A stretch of DNA of 64,000 nt, taken from the NCBI GenBank assembly GCA_963757395.1, contig CAVWRK010000020.1:41772-105771 (forward strand), given 5' to 3'. The translations under genes were made by a program, and so were the position numbers. The stretch comes from DATAOG01 sp963757395 (GTDB lineage: Bacteria; Pseudomonadota; Alphaproteobacteria; Geminicoccales; Geminicoccaceae). A model generated the notes under the pieces. The model worked only from the letters and a program-made list of their open reading frames with translations, did no database searches and had not been told where the DNA came from. Shown piece after piece: positions 1-8,265 of this stretch (position 1 is its first letter; each line of letters begins with the position of its first letter).

Positions 1-316
1 GCAGCAGGCAGGGCGCCGCGATCTGCAGATTGCTGAGGCCGACCGCCTTGAACACGGTGAGCTCGCTCTCGACCGCGAGGCGGTGGTAGACGAACAGCAC
101 CGCGCAGAACAGGGCGAACGGCAGGATCACGAGCAGCAGCGAGGGGAACAGCAGCGCCGTCAGATAGAGGAAAGTGGTGGCGGGGATGCCCTTGTTGACA
201 ATGAGATCGACGAAGCGCAGGGATTGGGACAGCCAGATTGCGCCCGACAAGGCGAGCGTCGCGAACAGGGTCGGCAGGGCGAGCTGCCGCAGCAGATAGG
301 ACAGGTAGAGCTTCAT
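1..316 (-). CDS. lptF: LPS export permease LptF, N-terminal part
   Basis: The minus strand reads MKLYLSYLLRQLALPTLF from the ATG at 316 and stays open to the window edge, giving about 105 residues. It shows the LptF/YjgP pattern: a first membrane helix, a second hydrophobic segment around residues 50-75, then a VYHRLAVESELTVFKAVGLS segment, which is the cytoplasmic coupling region that contacts the LptB ATPase. LptF with LptG extracts lipopolysaccharide from the inner membrane and feeds the LptCA bridge. The gene is divergent from pepA, as in many proteobacteria. The C-terminal two thirds lie outside the window. An ATG a few bases upstream runs into a stop, so the start at 316 is preferred. 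Confidence 0.9.
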   Translation of the reverse strand, partial: MKLYLSYLLRQLALPTLFATLALSGAIWLSQSLRFVDLIVNKGIPATTFLYLTALLFPSLLLVILPFALFCAVLFVYHRLAVESELTVFKAVGLSNLQIAAPCLL

Positions 317-438
317 CGCCGGGCCATCATACAGAGGCGCGGTGATCGATACAGAGTCCTGATGATCGAGCTGTCCGCCGCGCCCTTCCGTCGTCAAGGA
401 TCATCCCAACCAGCCGTCAACGCTCCGGAGCGTCGAGG

Positions 439-1941
439 ATGAGGATCGATTTCGCCGCCCCCCAACTGCCCGAGGCCGGGACCCTGGTCGTGGTCGCGCC
501 GCCGGGTGACGCGCTCGGCCCGAGCGCGCGGGCGCTCGACCAGCGCGCCGGGGGCGCGGTGACCCGCGCCATCCAGATGGCGGGCGAGACCTTCAAGCGC
601 GGCCAGGCGATCGAGCTCCTGTACCCGGCCGGGCTCGGCCTCGAGCGCCTGGTCGTGCTGGCGCTCGGCAAGCCGGAGGAAGCCAGGGCGCTCGATCTCG
701 AGACGCTCGGTGGCAGCCTGGCCTTGAAATTGAAGGCGCTCCGGGTCGGCGAGGCGAGCGTCGCGGTCGACGCCGTCCCGGGTCTGGCGGGCGGGCCCGG
801 CCAGCTCGCGGTCGCTCTGGCGAGCGGCGCCTGCCTGCGCAGCTATCGGTTCGACAAGTACCGGACCCAGAAGACTCAGGACGACGAGCCGGCAGGCGAG
901 GTCGCAGGCCTGACCTTCCTGGTCGCCGAGCCGGCCGCGGCCAAGGCCGCCTGGGCGGCGGCCGAGGCGGTGCTCCGGGGGGTCGGCCACGCCCGCGACC
1001 TGGTCTCGGAGCCGGCCAACGTGCTCACACCCGAGAGCTTTGCGGACGAATGCGCGAAGCTTGGCGAGGACGTCGGTCTCGCGGTCGAGATCCTGGGGCC
1101 GGCAGAGCTGCAGGCGCTCGGCATGCGGGCGCTGCTCGCGGTGTCCCAGGGCAGCGTGCGCGAGCCTCGGGTCGCGGTGCTGCGCTGGCAAGGGGAGGCC
1201 GGGAATGCGCCGCCGGTCGCGCTGATCGGCAAGGGCGTCTGCTTCGATTCCGGCGGGCTCTCGATCAAGCCCGCGGCCGGCATGGAGGAGATGAAGTGGG
1301 ACATGGGCGGGGCCGGCGCCGTGTTCGGCGCCATGGAGGCGCTGGCCCGCCGGCGCGCCAAGGCGAACGTGGTGGGCGTCCTCGGGTTGACCGAGAACAT
1401 GCCGTCCGGCACCGCCCAGCGGCCGGGTGACGTGATCACCGCGATGTCCGGGCTGACCATCGAGGTGATCAACACCGACGCCGAGGGCCGGCTGGTGCTC
1501 GCCGATGTCCTGCACTACGCCAAGGAGCATCTGAAACCCAAGGCGATGATCGATCTGGCGACGCTGACCGGCGCCATCGTGGTGGCACTCGGCCACGAGC
1601 AGGCGGGCCTGTTCACCCCCGACGAGGAGCTCGCCGCCTGGCTGGCCGCGGCCGGCGAGGCGGTCGGCGAGCGTCTCTGGCGGATGCCGCTCGGGGACGC
1701 GTACGCCAAGCACATCAAGTCCGAGATCGCCGATATCAAGAACGTCGGCCGCGCCCGCGAGGCTGGTGCGACCGCGGGCGCGGTGTTCCTGCAGAGATTT
1801 GTGGGCGCTGTGCCCTGGGCGCATCTCGACATCGCCGGCGTCGCCTGGTCGCAGCAGGACCTGCCGCTCGCCGGCAAGGGTGCGACCGGCTTCGGGGTCC
1901 GGCTGCTCGACCGCCTGATCGCCGATCACTACGAGAGCTGA
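439..1941 (+). CDS. pepA: leucyl aminopeptidase, M17 family
   Basis: This 500-residue protein has the normal length for PepA. The M17 signature NTDAEGRL is at residues 345-352, and the metal-binding segment GKGVCFDSGG contains Lys265 and Asp270. The enzyme removes N-terminal residues, with preference for leucine, using two metal ions in a cytoplasmic hexamer; in some bacteria PepA also binds DNA. The N-terminal domain (about residues 1-160) is the variable PF02789-type domain and the C-terminal domain carries catalysis. It is followed by holC 23 bases downstream and then ndk, an arrangement conserved in proteobacteria, so the three are probably co-transcribed. Divergent lptF lies upstream with a 122-base gap that must hold both promoters. 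Confidence 0.95.
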   Translation: MRIDFAAPQLPEAGTLVVVAPPGDALGPSARALDQRAGGAVTRAIQMAGETFKRGQAIELLYPAGLGLERLVVLALGKPEEARALDLETLGGSLALKLKALRVGEASVAVDAVPGLAGGPGQLAVALASGACLRSYRFDKYRTQKTQDDEPAGEVAGLTFLVAEPAAAKAAWAAAEAVLRGVGHARDLVSEPANVLTPESFADECAKLGEDVGLAVEILGPAELQALGMRALLAVSQGSVREPRVAVLRWQGEAGNAPPVALIGKGVCFDSGGLSIKPAAGMEEMKWDMGGAGAVFGAMEALARRRAKANVVGVLGLTENMPSGTAQRPGDVITAMSGLTIEVINTDAEGRLVLADVLHYAKEHLKPKAMIDLATLTGAIVVALGHEQAGLFTPDEELAAWLAAAGEAVGERLWRMPLGDAYAKHIKSEIADIKNVGRAREAGATAGAVFLQRFVGAVPWAHLDIAGVAWSQQDLPLAGKGATGFGVRLLDRLIADHYES

Positions 1942-1964
1942 GCCGCTCGCCGACCGGGTTGGGC

Positions 1965-2423
1965 ATGGTCGAGTTCGGTTTCTATCACCTGCAGCGAACG
2001 GCGCTCGAGCCGGCGCTCGGCCGGCTGCTGGAGCGGGTGCTGGCGAGCGGCCAGCGGGCGGTCGTGCGGGCGGCCTCGGCCGAGCGGGTCGAGGCGCTCA
2101 ACCGGGCGCTCTGGACCTTCGGCCGGGACAGCTTCCTGCCGCACGGCTCGCGCGCGGACGGCCATGCCGAGGACCAGCCCGTATTCCTGACCGACGAGGC
2201 CGACTACCCGAACGGTGCGACCGTGCTGGTCCTGCTCGACGGGGTCGAGGTCGAGCCGCCGGCCCAGGTCGGCCGCTGCCTCTACCTGTTCGACGGCAAC
2301 GACCCGCAGGCGGTCGAGCGGGCGCGGGCGCTCTGGCGCAAGTGGCGCGAGCAGGGGGCAAAGATCGCCTACTGGCAGCAGACCGAGCGCGGCTGGCGGC
2401 AGGCGAGCGCGACCGACGGCTGA
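1965..2423 (+). CDS. holC: DNA polymerase III chi subunit
   Basis: The protein begins MVEFGFYHLQ, the usual HolC start, and has 152 residues, normal for the family. Chi links the clamp loader of the replicative polymerase to single-stranded DNA binding protein. An in-frame TTG two codons earlier (1959) is possible, but the ATG at 1965 matches family N-termini better. The conserved C-terminal part includes AKIAYWQQTERGWR. The gene sits between pepA and ndk, the common alphaproteobacterial context, and is read in the same direction. No anomalies were seen. Confidence 0.88.
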   Translation: MVEFGFYHLQRTALEPALGRLLERVLASGQRAVVRAASAERVEALNRALWTFGRDSFLPHGSRADGHAEDQPVFLTDEADYPNGATVLVLLDGVEVEPPAQVGRCLYLFDGNDPQAVERARALWRKWREQGAKIAYWQQTERGWRQASATDG

Positions 2424-2498
2424 GCCCGCGAGCCCTTTCGCCCGGCCGCCCGTCCGGCTATAAGGCCGCCCGAGCTCAACAGGACGAGGGACCCCGGC

Positions 2499-2921
2499 AT
2501 GGCCATCGAGCGGACGCTCTCGATCATCAAGCCCGACGCGACCCGGCGCAATCTGACCGGCCAGATCAATGCCCGCCTCGAGGCGGCGGGGCTCCGGATC
2601 GTCGCCCAGCGGCGCCTGCGGCTGACCCGCGCCCAGGCCGAGGCGTTCTACGCGGTCCACAAGGAGCGGCCATTCTACCGTAGCTTATGCGAGTTCATGA
2701 CCTCGGACCCGGTGGTCGCGCAGGTGCTCGAAGGCGAGGACGCGGTCGAGCGCCATCGCGCGGTCATGGGTGCCACCGACCCGGCCAAGGCCGAGCCCGG
2801 CACGATCCGCAAGGACTTTGCGCTCTCGATCGAGGCCAACTCGGTCCACGGCTCCGACGCGCCGGACACCGCCGCCAAAGAGATCGCGTTCTTCTTCGCG
2901 GAGGCCGACATCGTGGGGTGA
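2499..2921 (+). CDS. ndk: nucleoside diphosphate kinase
   Basis: The 140-residue protein starts MAIERTLSIIKPDATRRN, the family N-terminus. It carries the active-site motif NSVHGSD, in which His117 is the phosphohistidine. It transfers the gamma phosphate from ATP to nucleoside diphosphates and so balances NTP and dNTP pools in the cytoplasm. Length and all signature segments are normal. It is the third gene of the pepA-holC-ndk run. Downstream it converges on purN, whose stop codon is only about 38 bases away; no clear intrinsic terminator was seen between them. Confidence 0.95.
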   Translation: MAIERTLSIIKPDATRRNLTGQINARLEAAGLRIVAQRRLRLTRAQAEAFYAVHKERPFYRSLCEFMTSDPVVAQVLEGEDAVERHRAVMGATDPAKAEPGTIRKDFALSIEANSVHGSDAPDTAAKEIAFFFAEADIVG

Positions 2922-2959
2922 CCCTTGGGGTGGGGTGACGCTGGGGCGTTGCGTCCACC

Positions 2960-3613
2960 TCAAACAGCCGGATTGACAAGCACCGCTTCGGGTGCGATCG
3001 CGCCATCGATCACCACGTGCTCGCCCGTTACGCGCGCGCGGCCGGAGGCGACCAGCTCGAGGGCCTGGGGGTAGCAGCGGTGCTCGAGCGCGAGCACGCG
3101 GGCGGCCAGGCTCGCGGCCGTGTCATCCTGACGCACCGGCACGACTCCCTGGACGATGATCGGCCCCGCGTCGAGCTCGGCGCGCACCAAATGCACGGTG
3201 CAGCCATGAAAGCGCGCGCCCGCCTCGAGCGCGCGGCGGTGGGTGTCCAAGCCGCGAAAGGCGGGCAGCAGCGAAGGGTGGATGTTGAGCAGCCGGTCGC
3301 GCCAGCCCTCGACCAACTCAGGGCTCAGCACGCGCATGAAACCGGCGAGACAAACGACTTCTATCTCATGAGTTTGCAATGAATTGTTCAATCTTCGCTC
3401 AAACTCGACGCGTGGCCCGTGATCGACAATCTCGAAGCGGATGCCGGCGGCGCGCGCGTACTCGAGCCCCGGCGCATCGGGCCGGTTCGAGACGACCAGC
3501 GCGATTTCGGTGCCGGCCTCAGGCGCCGCGCAATGGTCGATCAACGCCCGCAGATTGCTGCCGCGGCCGGAGATCAGGACGGCCACGCGCCGGCGCGCCG
3601 GCGGATCAGCCAT
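2960..3613 (-). CDS. purN: phosphoribosylglycinamide formyltransferase 1
   Basis: The 217-residue protein shows the GAR transformylase fold. GRGSN (residues 16-20) binds phosphate, and Asn110, His112 (in NIHPSLLP) and Asp148 match the catalytic Asn-His-Asp triad. It transfers a formyl group from 10-formyltetrahydrofolate to GAR, step three of purine synthesis. Its ATG lies inside the last codons of purM: the purM stop codon and the purN start overlap by 8 bases, so translation is likely coupled. The two genes form the standard purMN operon on the minus strand. Confidence 0.95.
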   Translation of the reverse strand: MADPPARRRVAVLISGRGSNLRALIDHCAAPEAGTEIALVVSNRPDAPGLEYARAAGIRFEIVDHGPRVEFERRLNNSLQTHEIEVVCLAGFMRVLSPELVEGWRDRLLNIHPSLLPAFRGLDTHRRALEAGARFHGCTVHLVRAELDAGPIIVQGVVPVRQDDTAASLAARVLALEHRCYPQALELVASGRARVTGEHVVIDGAIAPEAVLVNPAV

Positions 3614-4679
3614 CCATGCCGTCGACCTGGAGCCGGGCCGGGCCGTCGCCGGCGACCAGCTCGCCCAGCCGGTAGACGGTCTCGCCCTTGTCGGTCAGGA
3701 AGCGCATCACGTCGTCGGCGTAGTCGGCGACCACCACCAGCACCATGCCAATGCCGCAGTTGAAGGTCCGCAGCATCTCCTCGGCGGTCATCCGCGCGGC
3801 CTCGTAGAGCCAGAGGAAGACCGGCGACGCACGCCAGCTGTCGGCGTCGATCCGGGCGACCAGCCCCGGCGGCAGAACCCGCGGCAGATTGTCGGTCAGG
3901 CCGCCGCCGGTGATGTGGGCGACCGCCTTGATCACCTCGTGCTCGAACAGGCCGAGCAGGCTGCGGACATAGATCCGGGTCGGGATCAGCAAAGCCGAGG
4001 CGAGGGTCTGGTCGGCCGCGAACGGCGCCGGATCGGCCAGGAACAGGCCATGGTCGCGCAGCACCTTGCGGATCAGCGAGAAGCCGTTCGCGTGTACGCC
4101 GCTCGAGGCCAGGCCGAGCAGGACGTCGCCCGGGCCAATGTCGGTGCGCGGCAGCAGCCGGGCGCGCTCGACCGCGCCGACGGCGAAGCCCGCGAGATCG
4201 TAGTCGCCCCGACGGTAGTGACCCGGCATCTCCGCCGTCTCGCCGCCGATCAAGGCGCAGCCGGCCTCCCGGCAGCCCTCGGCAACCCCGGCGATCACCG
4301 CCCGCGCCGCGATCGGGTCCAGCTTGGCGGTGGCGAAGTAGTCGAGCATGAACAGGGGCTGGGCGCCCTGGGCGAGGAGGTCGTTGACGCACATCGCGAC
4401 CAGGTCGAAGCCGGCGACGCCGTGGCGGCCGCTCTGCGCCAGCAGTTGCAGCTTGGTGCCGACGCCGTCGGTGGCGGCGACCAGGAGCGGGTGCTCGAAG
4501 CCCGCCTCGCGCAGATCGAACAGGCCGCCGAAACCGCCGAGCTCGGCGGTGGCGCCGGGCCGGGCGGTCGAGCGGGCAAGCGGGCCGATGGCCTCCACCA
4601 GGGCCTGTCCGGCCGCGATGTCGACCCCGGCCTGCCGATAGCGATTCGCGTCGAGCGGCTCCAGCGTCTCTTGTGTCAT
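3606..4679 (-). CDS. purM: phosphoribosylformylglycinamidine cyclo-ligase (AIR synthetase)
   Basis: Starting at the ATG at 4679 (MTQETLEPLD) the product is 357 residues, the usual PurM length. The open frame extends 32 codons further upstream, but that part overlaps the divergent DUF2066 gene region and looks non-coding. The glycine-rich ATP segment DGVGTK is at residues 71-76. The enzyme closes the imidazole ring of FGAM using ATP to give AIR, step five of purine synthesis. It overlaps purN by 8 bases. It is divergent from the DUF2066 protein at 4759, the same arrangement as in many Rhodospirillales. Confidence 0.95.
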   Translation of the reverse strand: MTQETLEPLDANRYRQAGVDIAAGQALVEAIGPLARSTARPGATAELGGFGGLFDLREAGFEHPLLVAATDGVGTKLQLLAQSGRHGVAGFDLVAMCVNDLLAQGAQPLFMLDYFATAKLDPIAARAVIAGVAEGCREAGCALIGGETAEMPGHYRRGDYDLAGFAVGAVERARLLPRTDIGPGDVLLGLASSGVHANGFSLIRKVLRDHGLFLADPAPFAADQTLASALLIPTRIYVRSLLGLFEHEVIKAVAHITGGGLTDNLPRVLPPGLVARIDADSWRASPVFLWLYEAARMTAEEMLRTFNCGIGMVLVVVADYADDVMRFLTDKGETVYRLGELVAGDGPARLQVDGMDG

Positions 4680-4758
4680 GGCTGCAGGCTTGGCTAGGTT
4701 GGCGCTCGAAGCGAGCTGGCAATGGCATGCCAGCTTAGGCGATCCGGACGGCTTTGCA

Positions 4759-5958
4759 ATGCTCCAATCGCGCATCTGCTACCCACTCGTCGCCGCCCTG
4801 CTCGGTCTGTCCGCCCTGCTTTCGCCGGGTCATGCGCAGACCGACCAGGCGGTGTTCCAGGTCAGCGGCATCGCGGTCGACGCCACCGCCAAGGATGCGG
4901 TCACCGCGCGCAACCAGGCCCTGCTGCAGGGCAAGGAGGCGGGCCTCGAGCGGCTGCTGCATCGGCTGGTCCCGGCCGAGGAGCAGACGCTCCTGCCGGC
5001 GGTCGGCGATCTCAACGTCGAACGCTACGTCCAGAACTTCGAGATCACCAGCGAGGAGCTGTCGACGACCCGCTACCTCGCCCAGCTGACCGTGCGCTAC
5101 GAGCCGGAGGCGGTGCGCGAGCTGCTGCAGAGCGCGGCGGTGAGCTTCGCCGAGGTGCGCTCGGCGCCGATCGTGGTGCTGCCGCTGTACCAGGGACCGG
5201 ACGGCGCCCACCTGTGGCCGGACGACAATCCGTGGTGGCAGGCCTGGGAGAAGAACCTCGACCCGGAGCGGCTCCTGCGCCTGGTGCTGCCGCTCGGCGA
5301 CCTCGAGGACATCAGCAGCCTGAGCGTCGAGCAGGTGCAGGCGCGCGATCGGGCGGCGCTGGTCGCGCTCGCCAACCGCTACAGCAGCGAGGACGCGCTC
5401 GTGGTCACCGCCCAGCTGGTCGGGCCGTCGCCGCCGGCCGCCAGCGCGCCCGTCGAGGCCGCCCCCGTCGAAGGCGCGCCGGCCGCGGGTCCACCGGTCG
5501 TGCAGTTGACCATGGAGCGGATCGGTCAGGTCGAGCAGCTCAATCCACCCGAGACGGTGCGCGGCCGCCCCGACCAGACGCTTGAGGACCTGCTCGGCGA
5601 GGCTGTGCGCGGCCTGCAGAACAGCCTCGACGAACGCTGGAAGAACGCCAACCTCTTGCGCTTCGATCAGGCCGGGCTCATGGTGGTGGACATCCCGATC
5701 ACCGCGCTGTCGGATTGGGTCGACATCGACAAGGGGTTGGAAAGCCTGCCGGAGGTCAGCCAGGTCGAAATCGCCACCTTCGCCCGCGACAACGTGCGGG
5801 CGCAGATCCGCTACATCGGGGATCAGTTCCGCTTGGAACAGGCGTTGGCTCGACTCGGCTTGGCGCTATCGCGGGAAGGGGATCTATGGCTGTTGCGACC
5901 AACCGGGGCAAGCCCCAACCCAGGCGAGCGGCCGAGCGAGACGTCGACCTCGTTCTAG
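4759..5958 (+). CDS. DUF2066 domain-containing exported protein
   Basis: This 399-residue protein starts MLQSRICYPL, followed by a hydrophobic stretch and GHAQ, a likely signal peptide cut near residue 26. The body matches the DUF2066 family: ARNQALLQGKEAGLERLLHR near residues 50-70, ERYVQNFEI, then a conserved LPLYQ segment. The function of the family is unknown; it is periplasmic or cell-surface in proteobacteria. The frame is open a further 27 codons upstream, but those codons lie before the signal peptide. The gene overlaps the following CDP-alcohol transferase by 73 bases, so the operon (DUF2066, CDP-alcohol transferase, AI-2E permease, hdaA) is probably translated as one unit. Confidence 0.8.
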   Translation: MLQSRICYPLVAALLGLSALLSPGHAQTDQAVFQVSGIAVDATAKDAVTARNQALLQGKEAGLERLLHRLVPAEEQTLLPAVGDLNVERYVQNFEITSEELSTTRYLAQLTVRYEPEAVRELLQSAAVSFAEVRSAPIVVLPLYQGPDGAHLWPDDNPWWQAWEKNLDPERLLRLVLPLGDLEDISSLSVEQVQARDRAALVALANRYSSEDALVVTAQLVGPSPPAASAPVEAAPVEGAPAAGPPVVQLTMERIGQVEQLNPPETVRGRPDQTLEDLLGEAVRGLQNSLDERWKNANLLRFDQAGLMVVDIPITALSDWVDIDKGLESLPEVSQVEIATFARDNVRAQIRYIGDQFRLEQALARLGLALSREGDLWLLRPTGASPNPGERPSETSTSF

Positions 5959-6512
5959 ACCGCTCGCCGATCAACCTCGCCAACCTGGTCACGCTCGGCC
6001 GGTTGCTGATGGTCGTGCCTCTGGTCTGGTTGATCGCGACCGATCGGCTCGCGGCGGCATTCTGGCTGTTCATCGCGGCCGGCGTGTCGGACTTCGTCGA
6101 CGGCTTCATCGCCAAGAATTTCAACGTCAGGACCGACCTCGGCGCGGTGCTCGATCCGCTCGCCGACAAGGCCTTGCTCGATGGCATCTATCTGGCCCTG
6201 GCGATCGCCGGCTGGCTGCCCGCATGGCTGGCCCTGATGGTGCTCGGCCGGGACCTCCTGATCGTGGTCGGCGTGATCCTGATCCGGCGCCGCCATCCGG
6301 TGTTCCGGGCGGTGCCGCTGGCGATCGGCAAGATCAACACTTTCGCGCAGATCCTGCTGGCCGCCTGCACGATCGCCGATGCCGGCGGCTGGATCGACCT
6401 CGAGGCCCAGGTCGCCATCCTGGTCGTGCTGGTCGCCAGCACGACCGTCCTGTCGGGCGCCGGCTACGCCGTCCAGGCGGTCCGCGTGACCGGTCTGGAG
6501 CCGGCTTCTTGA
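5886..6512 (+). CDS. CDP-alcohol phosphatidyltransferase family protein
   Basis: The ATG at 5886 gives a 208-residue membrane protein. It contains the full CDP-alcohol transferase signature: SDFVDGFIAK followed eight residues later by G, three by D and three by D (ending LDPLADK), with Lys in place of the usual Arg after the alanine. Members join a CDP-linked lipid to an alcohol (PGP synthase, cardiolipin synthase type), but the exact substrate cannot be told from sequence alone. About five or six membrane segments are visible. The start lies inside the end of the DUF2066 gene, and the stop codon overlaps the TTG start of the AI-2E permease. Confidence 0.85.
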   Translation: MAVATNRGKPQPRRAAERDVDLVLDRSPINLANLVTLGRLLMVVPLVWLIATDRLAAAFWLFIAAGVSDFVDGFIAKNFNVRTDLGAVLDPLADKALLDGIYLALAIAGWLPAWLALMVLGRDLLIVVGVILIRRRHPVFRAVPLAIGKINTFAQILLAACTIADAGGWIDLEAQVAILVVLVASTTVLSGAGYAVQAVRVTGLEPAS

Positions 6513-7588
6513 GCCATGGGCGGCGGCTGGCCCTGCTCGGGCTCGTGCCGCTGGCGGCTTTGCTCCTCGGACTGGTCCTGTTTCGGGCCGTGCTGCTGCC
6601 CTTCCTGGTCGGGATGGCGGCGGCCTACATGCTCGATCCCGCGGCCGACCGGCTGCAGCGCTGGGGGGTCGGCCGGGCGAGCGCGACCAGCCTGATCACG
6701 GTCGGCTTCTTCGTCGTCCTGGTGGTCGTGCTGGTGCTGATCCTGCCGACCCTGGTCGCCCAGGCAGCCGACCTGGCGGCCGAGCTCCCGAGCTACCTGG
6801 AGCGGCTGCGCGAACGTCTGGTGCCGTCGGTCTCGGCGCTGTTGGCCAGGCTCGACGTCGACGTCGACCTGTCGGCCAAGGGTCTGTTCCAGCGCTACTC
6901 CAGCCAGTCGATGGACGTGCTGGTCACCGCCGTGACCCAGCTGCTGCTGTCGGGCGTGGCGCTGCTCAACCTGGTCTCGCTGGTCTTCGTGACCCCGATC
7001 GTCACCTTCTACCTGCTGCGCGACTGGGATCACATGGTGGCGCGGATCTGGGCTGCGGTGCCGCCCGACCTCGAACCGGCGCTCCGCCGGCTGGCTGCCG
7101 ACATCGACGAGGTGCTGGCCGGGTTCATCCGCGGCCAGGGTCTGGTCTGCCTGTTCCTGGCGCTGTTCTACGCCGTCGGGCTGTGGCTGGTCGGGCTGCG
7201 CTACGGCCTGATCATCGGCCTCCTGACCGGCTTCTTCTCCTTCATCCCCTATATCGGCATGACCCTCGGCCTGGTCGTCGGTCTGGCGGTCGCGGCCTTC
7301 CAGTTCCAGGATCTCGCGATGATCGGGCTGGTCGCCGGCGTGTTCGGGCTCGGCCAGTTCATCGAGGGCAACTTGATCAGCCCACGCCTGGTCGGCAGCC
7401 GGATCCACCTGCATCCGGTGTGGGTGATCTTTGCGGTGCTCGCCGGCACGGTGCTGGCCGGCGTGCTCGGCACGCTGCTGGCCGTGCCGGTCGCCGCGGT
7501 GCTCGGCGTGCTGCTGCGCTTCGGCCTGGAGCGCTACCGCGCGAGCCCGTTGTTCGGGCCGCCGCCCTCGGCGGAGGCGGGCAGGTGA
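6509..7588 (+). CDS. AI-2E transporter family (PerM-like) membrane protein
   Basis: The TTG at 6509, overlapping the previous stop codon as TTGA, gives 359 residues, normal for this family. The layout is typical: two N-terminal membrane helices, a long periplasmic segment (about residues 75-140), then five to six helices. These include the conserved SFIPYIGMTLG segment and the GQFIEGNLISPRLVGSRIHL loop, followed by HPVWVIFAVLAG. Some members export autoinducer-2 or ions; here the substrate is unknown. Position directly before hdaA is conserved in alphaproteobacteria. No ATG fits the family N-terminus, so the non-ATG start is inferred. Confidence 0.85.
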   Translation: MSHGRRLALLGLVPLAALLLGLVLFRAVLLPFLVGMAAAYMLDPAADRLQRWGVGRASATSLITVGFFVVLVVVLVLILPTLVAQAADLAAELPSYLERLRERLVPSVSALLARLDVDVDLSAKGLFQRYSSQSMDVLVTAVTQLLLSGVALLNLVSLVFVTPIVTFYLLRDWDHMVARIWAAVPPDLEPALRRLAADIDEVLAGFIRGQGLVCLFLALFYAVGLWLVGLRYGLIIGLLTGFFSFIPYIGMTLGLVVGLAVAAFQFQDLAMIGLVAGVFGLGQFIEGNLISPRLVGSRIHLHPVWVIFAVLAGTVLAGVLGTLLAVPVAAVLGVLLRFGLERYRASPLFGPPPSAEAGR

Positions 7589-8253
7589 GTGCGAGCGAGC
7601 AGCTGCTGCTCGCCTTCGAGCACCGGGCGGCATCCGGCCTCGAGGACTTCATGCCGGCGGCCGGCAATCGCGACGCACTCGCCTGGCTCGGGCGGTGGCC
7701 CGACTGGCCCGCTCCGGCGCTGGTCCTGCACGGCCCGCCAGGCTGCGGCAAGAGCCATCTGGCCAGGATCTGGGCGGCGCGCGCGGGCGCCTGCCGGCTC
7801 GATCCGACCGCCCTGCCGACCGTCGACCTCGGGCCGCGCGCCGCGGTCCTCGATCCGGCCGAGCCGATCGCCGACGAGGTGGCGCTCCTGCAGCTGTACA
7901 ATCGGCTGGCCGAGCAGGGCGGGCATCTGCTGCTGACCGCGCGCCGGCCGGTCGCGGCCTGGTCGATCGGCCTCGCGGACCTCGGCTCGCGCCTGCGCGC
8001 GGCGCCGGCGGTCGCGATCGGGCCGCCCGACGACGACCTGCTGGCGGCGCTCCTGCTGAAGCTGTTCGACGACCGTCAGGTCGACGTCTCCGAAGGGGTG
8101 ATCGGCTATCTGGTCCGCCACATGGAGCGCTCGTTCGCCGCCGCCCGGACGGTGGTCGAAACGCTCGATGCGCATTCGCTGCGCGACCGGCGACCGGTCA
8201 CCGTGGCGCTCGCGCGCGCTGTTCTCGCTGCGCAGGACGGTCAACAGAGCTAG
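7585..8253 (+). CDS. hdaA: DnaA-like regulatory inactivator HdaA
   Basis: The GTG start at 7585 overlaps the stop of the AI-2E gene. The 222-residue protein has an N-terminal QLLLAF (residues 6-11) that fits a beta-clamp binding motif, and a P-loop GPPGCGKSHL at residues 50-59. The rest follows the DnaA ATPase domain without the C-terminal DNA-binding domain. Hda proteins bound to the sliding clamp stimulate ATP hydrolysis by DnaA and so prevent re-initiation of replication. The sensor-II-like region MERSFAAARTVVETLD near the C-terminus is as expected. It is the last gene of the four-gene run. Confidence 0.9.
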   Translation: MSASEQLLLAFEHRAASGLEDFMPAAGNRDALAWLGRWPDWPAPALVLHGPPGCGKSHLARIWAARAGACRLDPTALPTVDLGPRAAVLDPAEPIADEVALLQLYNRLAEQGGHLLLTARRPVAAWSIGLADLGSRLRAAPAVAIGPPDDDLLAALLLKLFDDRQVDVSEGVIGYLVRHMERSFAAARTVVETLDAHSLRDRRPVTVALARAVLAAQDGQQS

Positions 8254-8265
8254 GGAGGAAAACCG

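Noticed and set aside
394..1929. 511-codon minus-strand open frame opposite pepA
   Set aside because: It mirrors pepA on the other strand, its translation is rich in Arg, Gly, Asp and His as expected for antisense GC-rich codons, and it matches no family. pepA is complete with all motifs.
3441..4697. 418-codon plus-strand open frame
   Set aside because: It is antisense to purM and purN, both fully recognisable.
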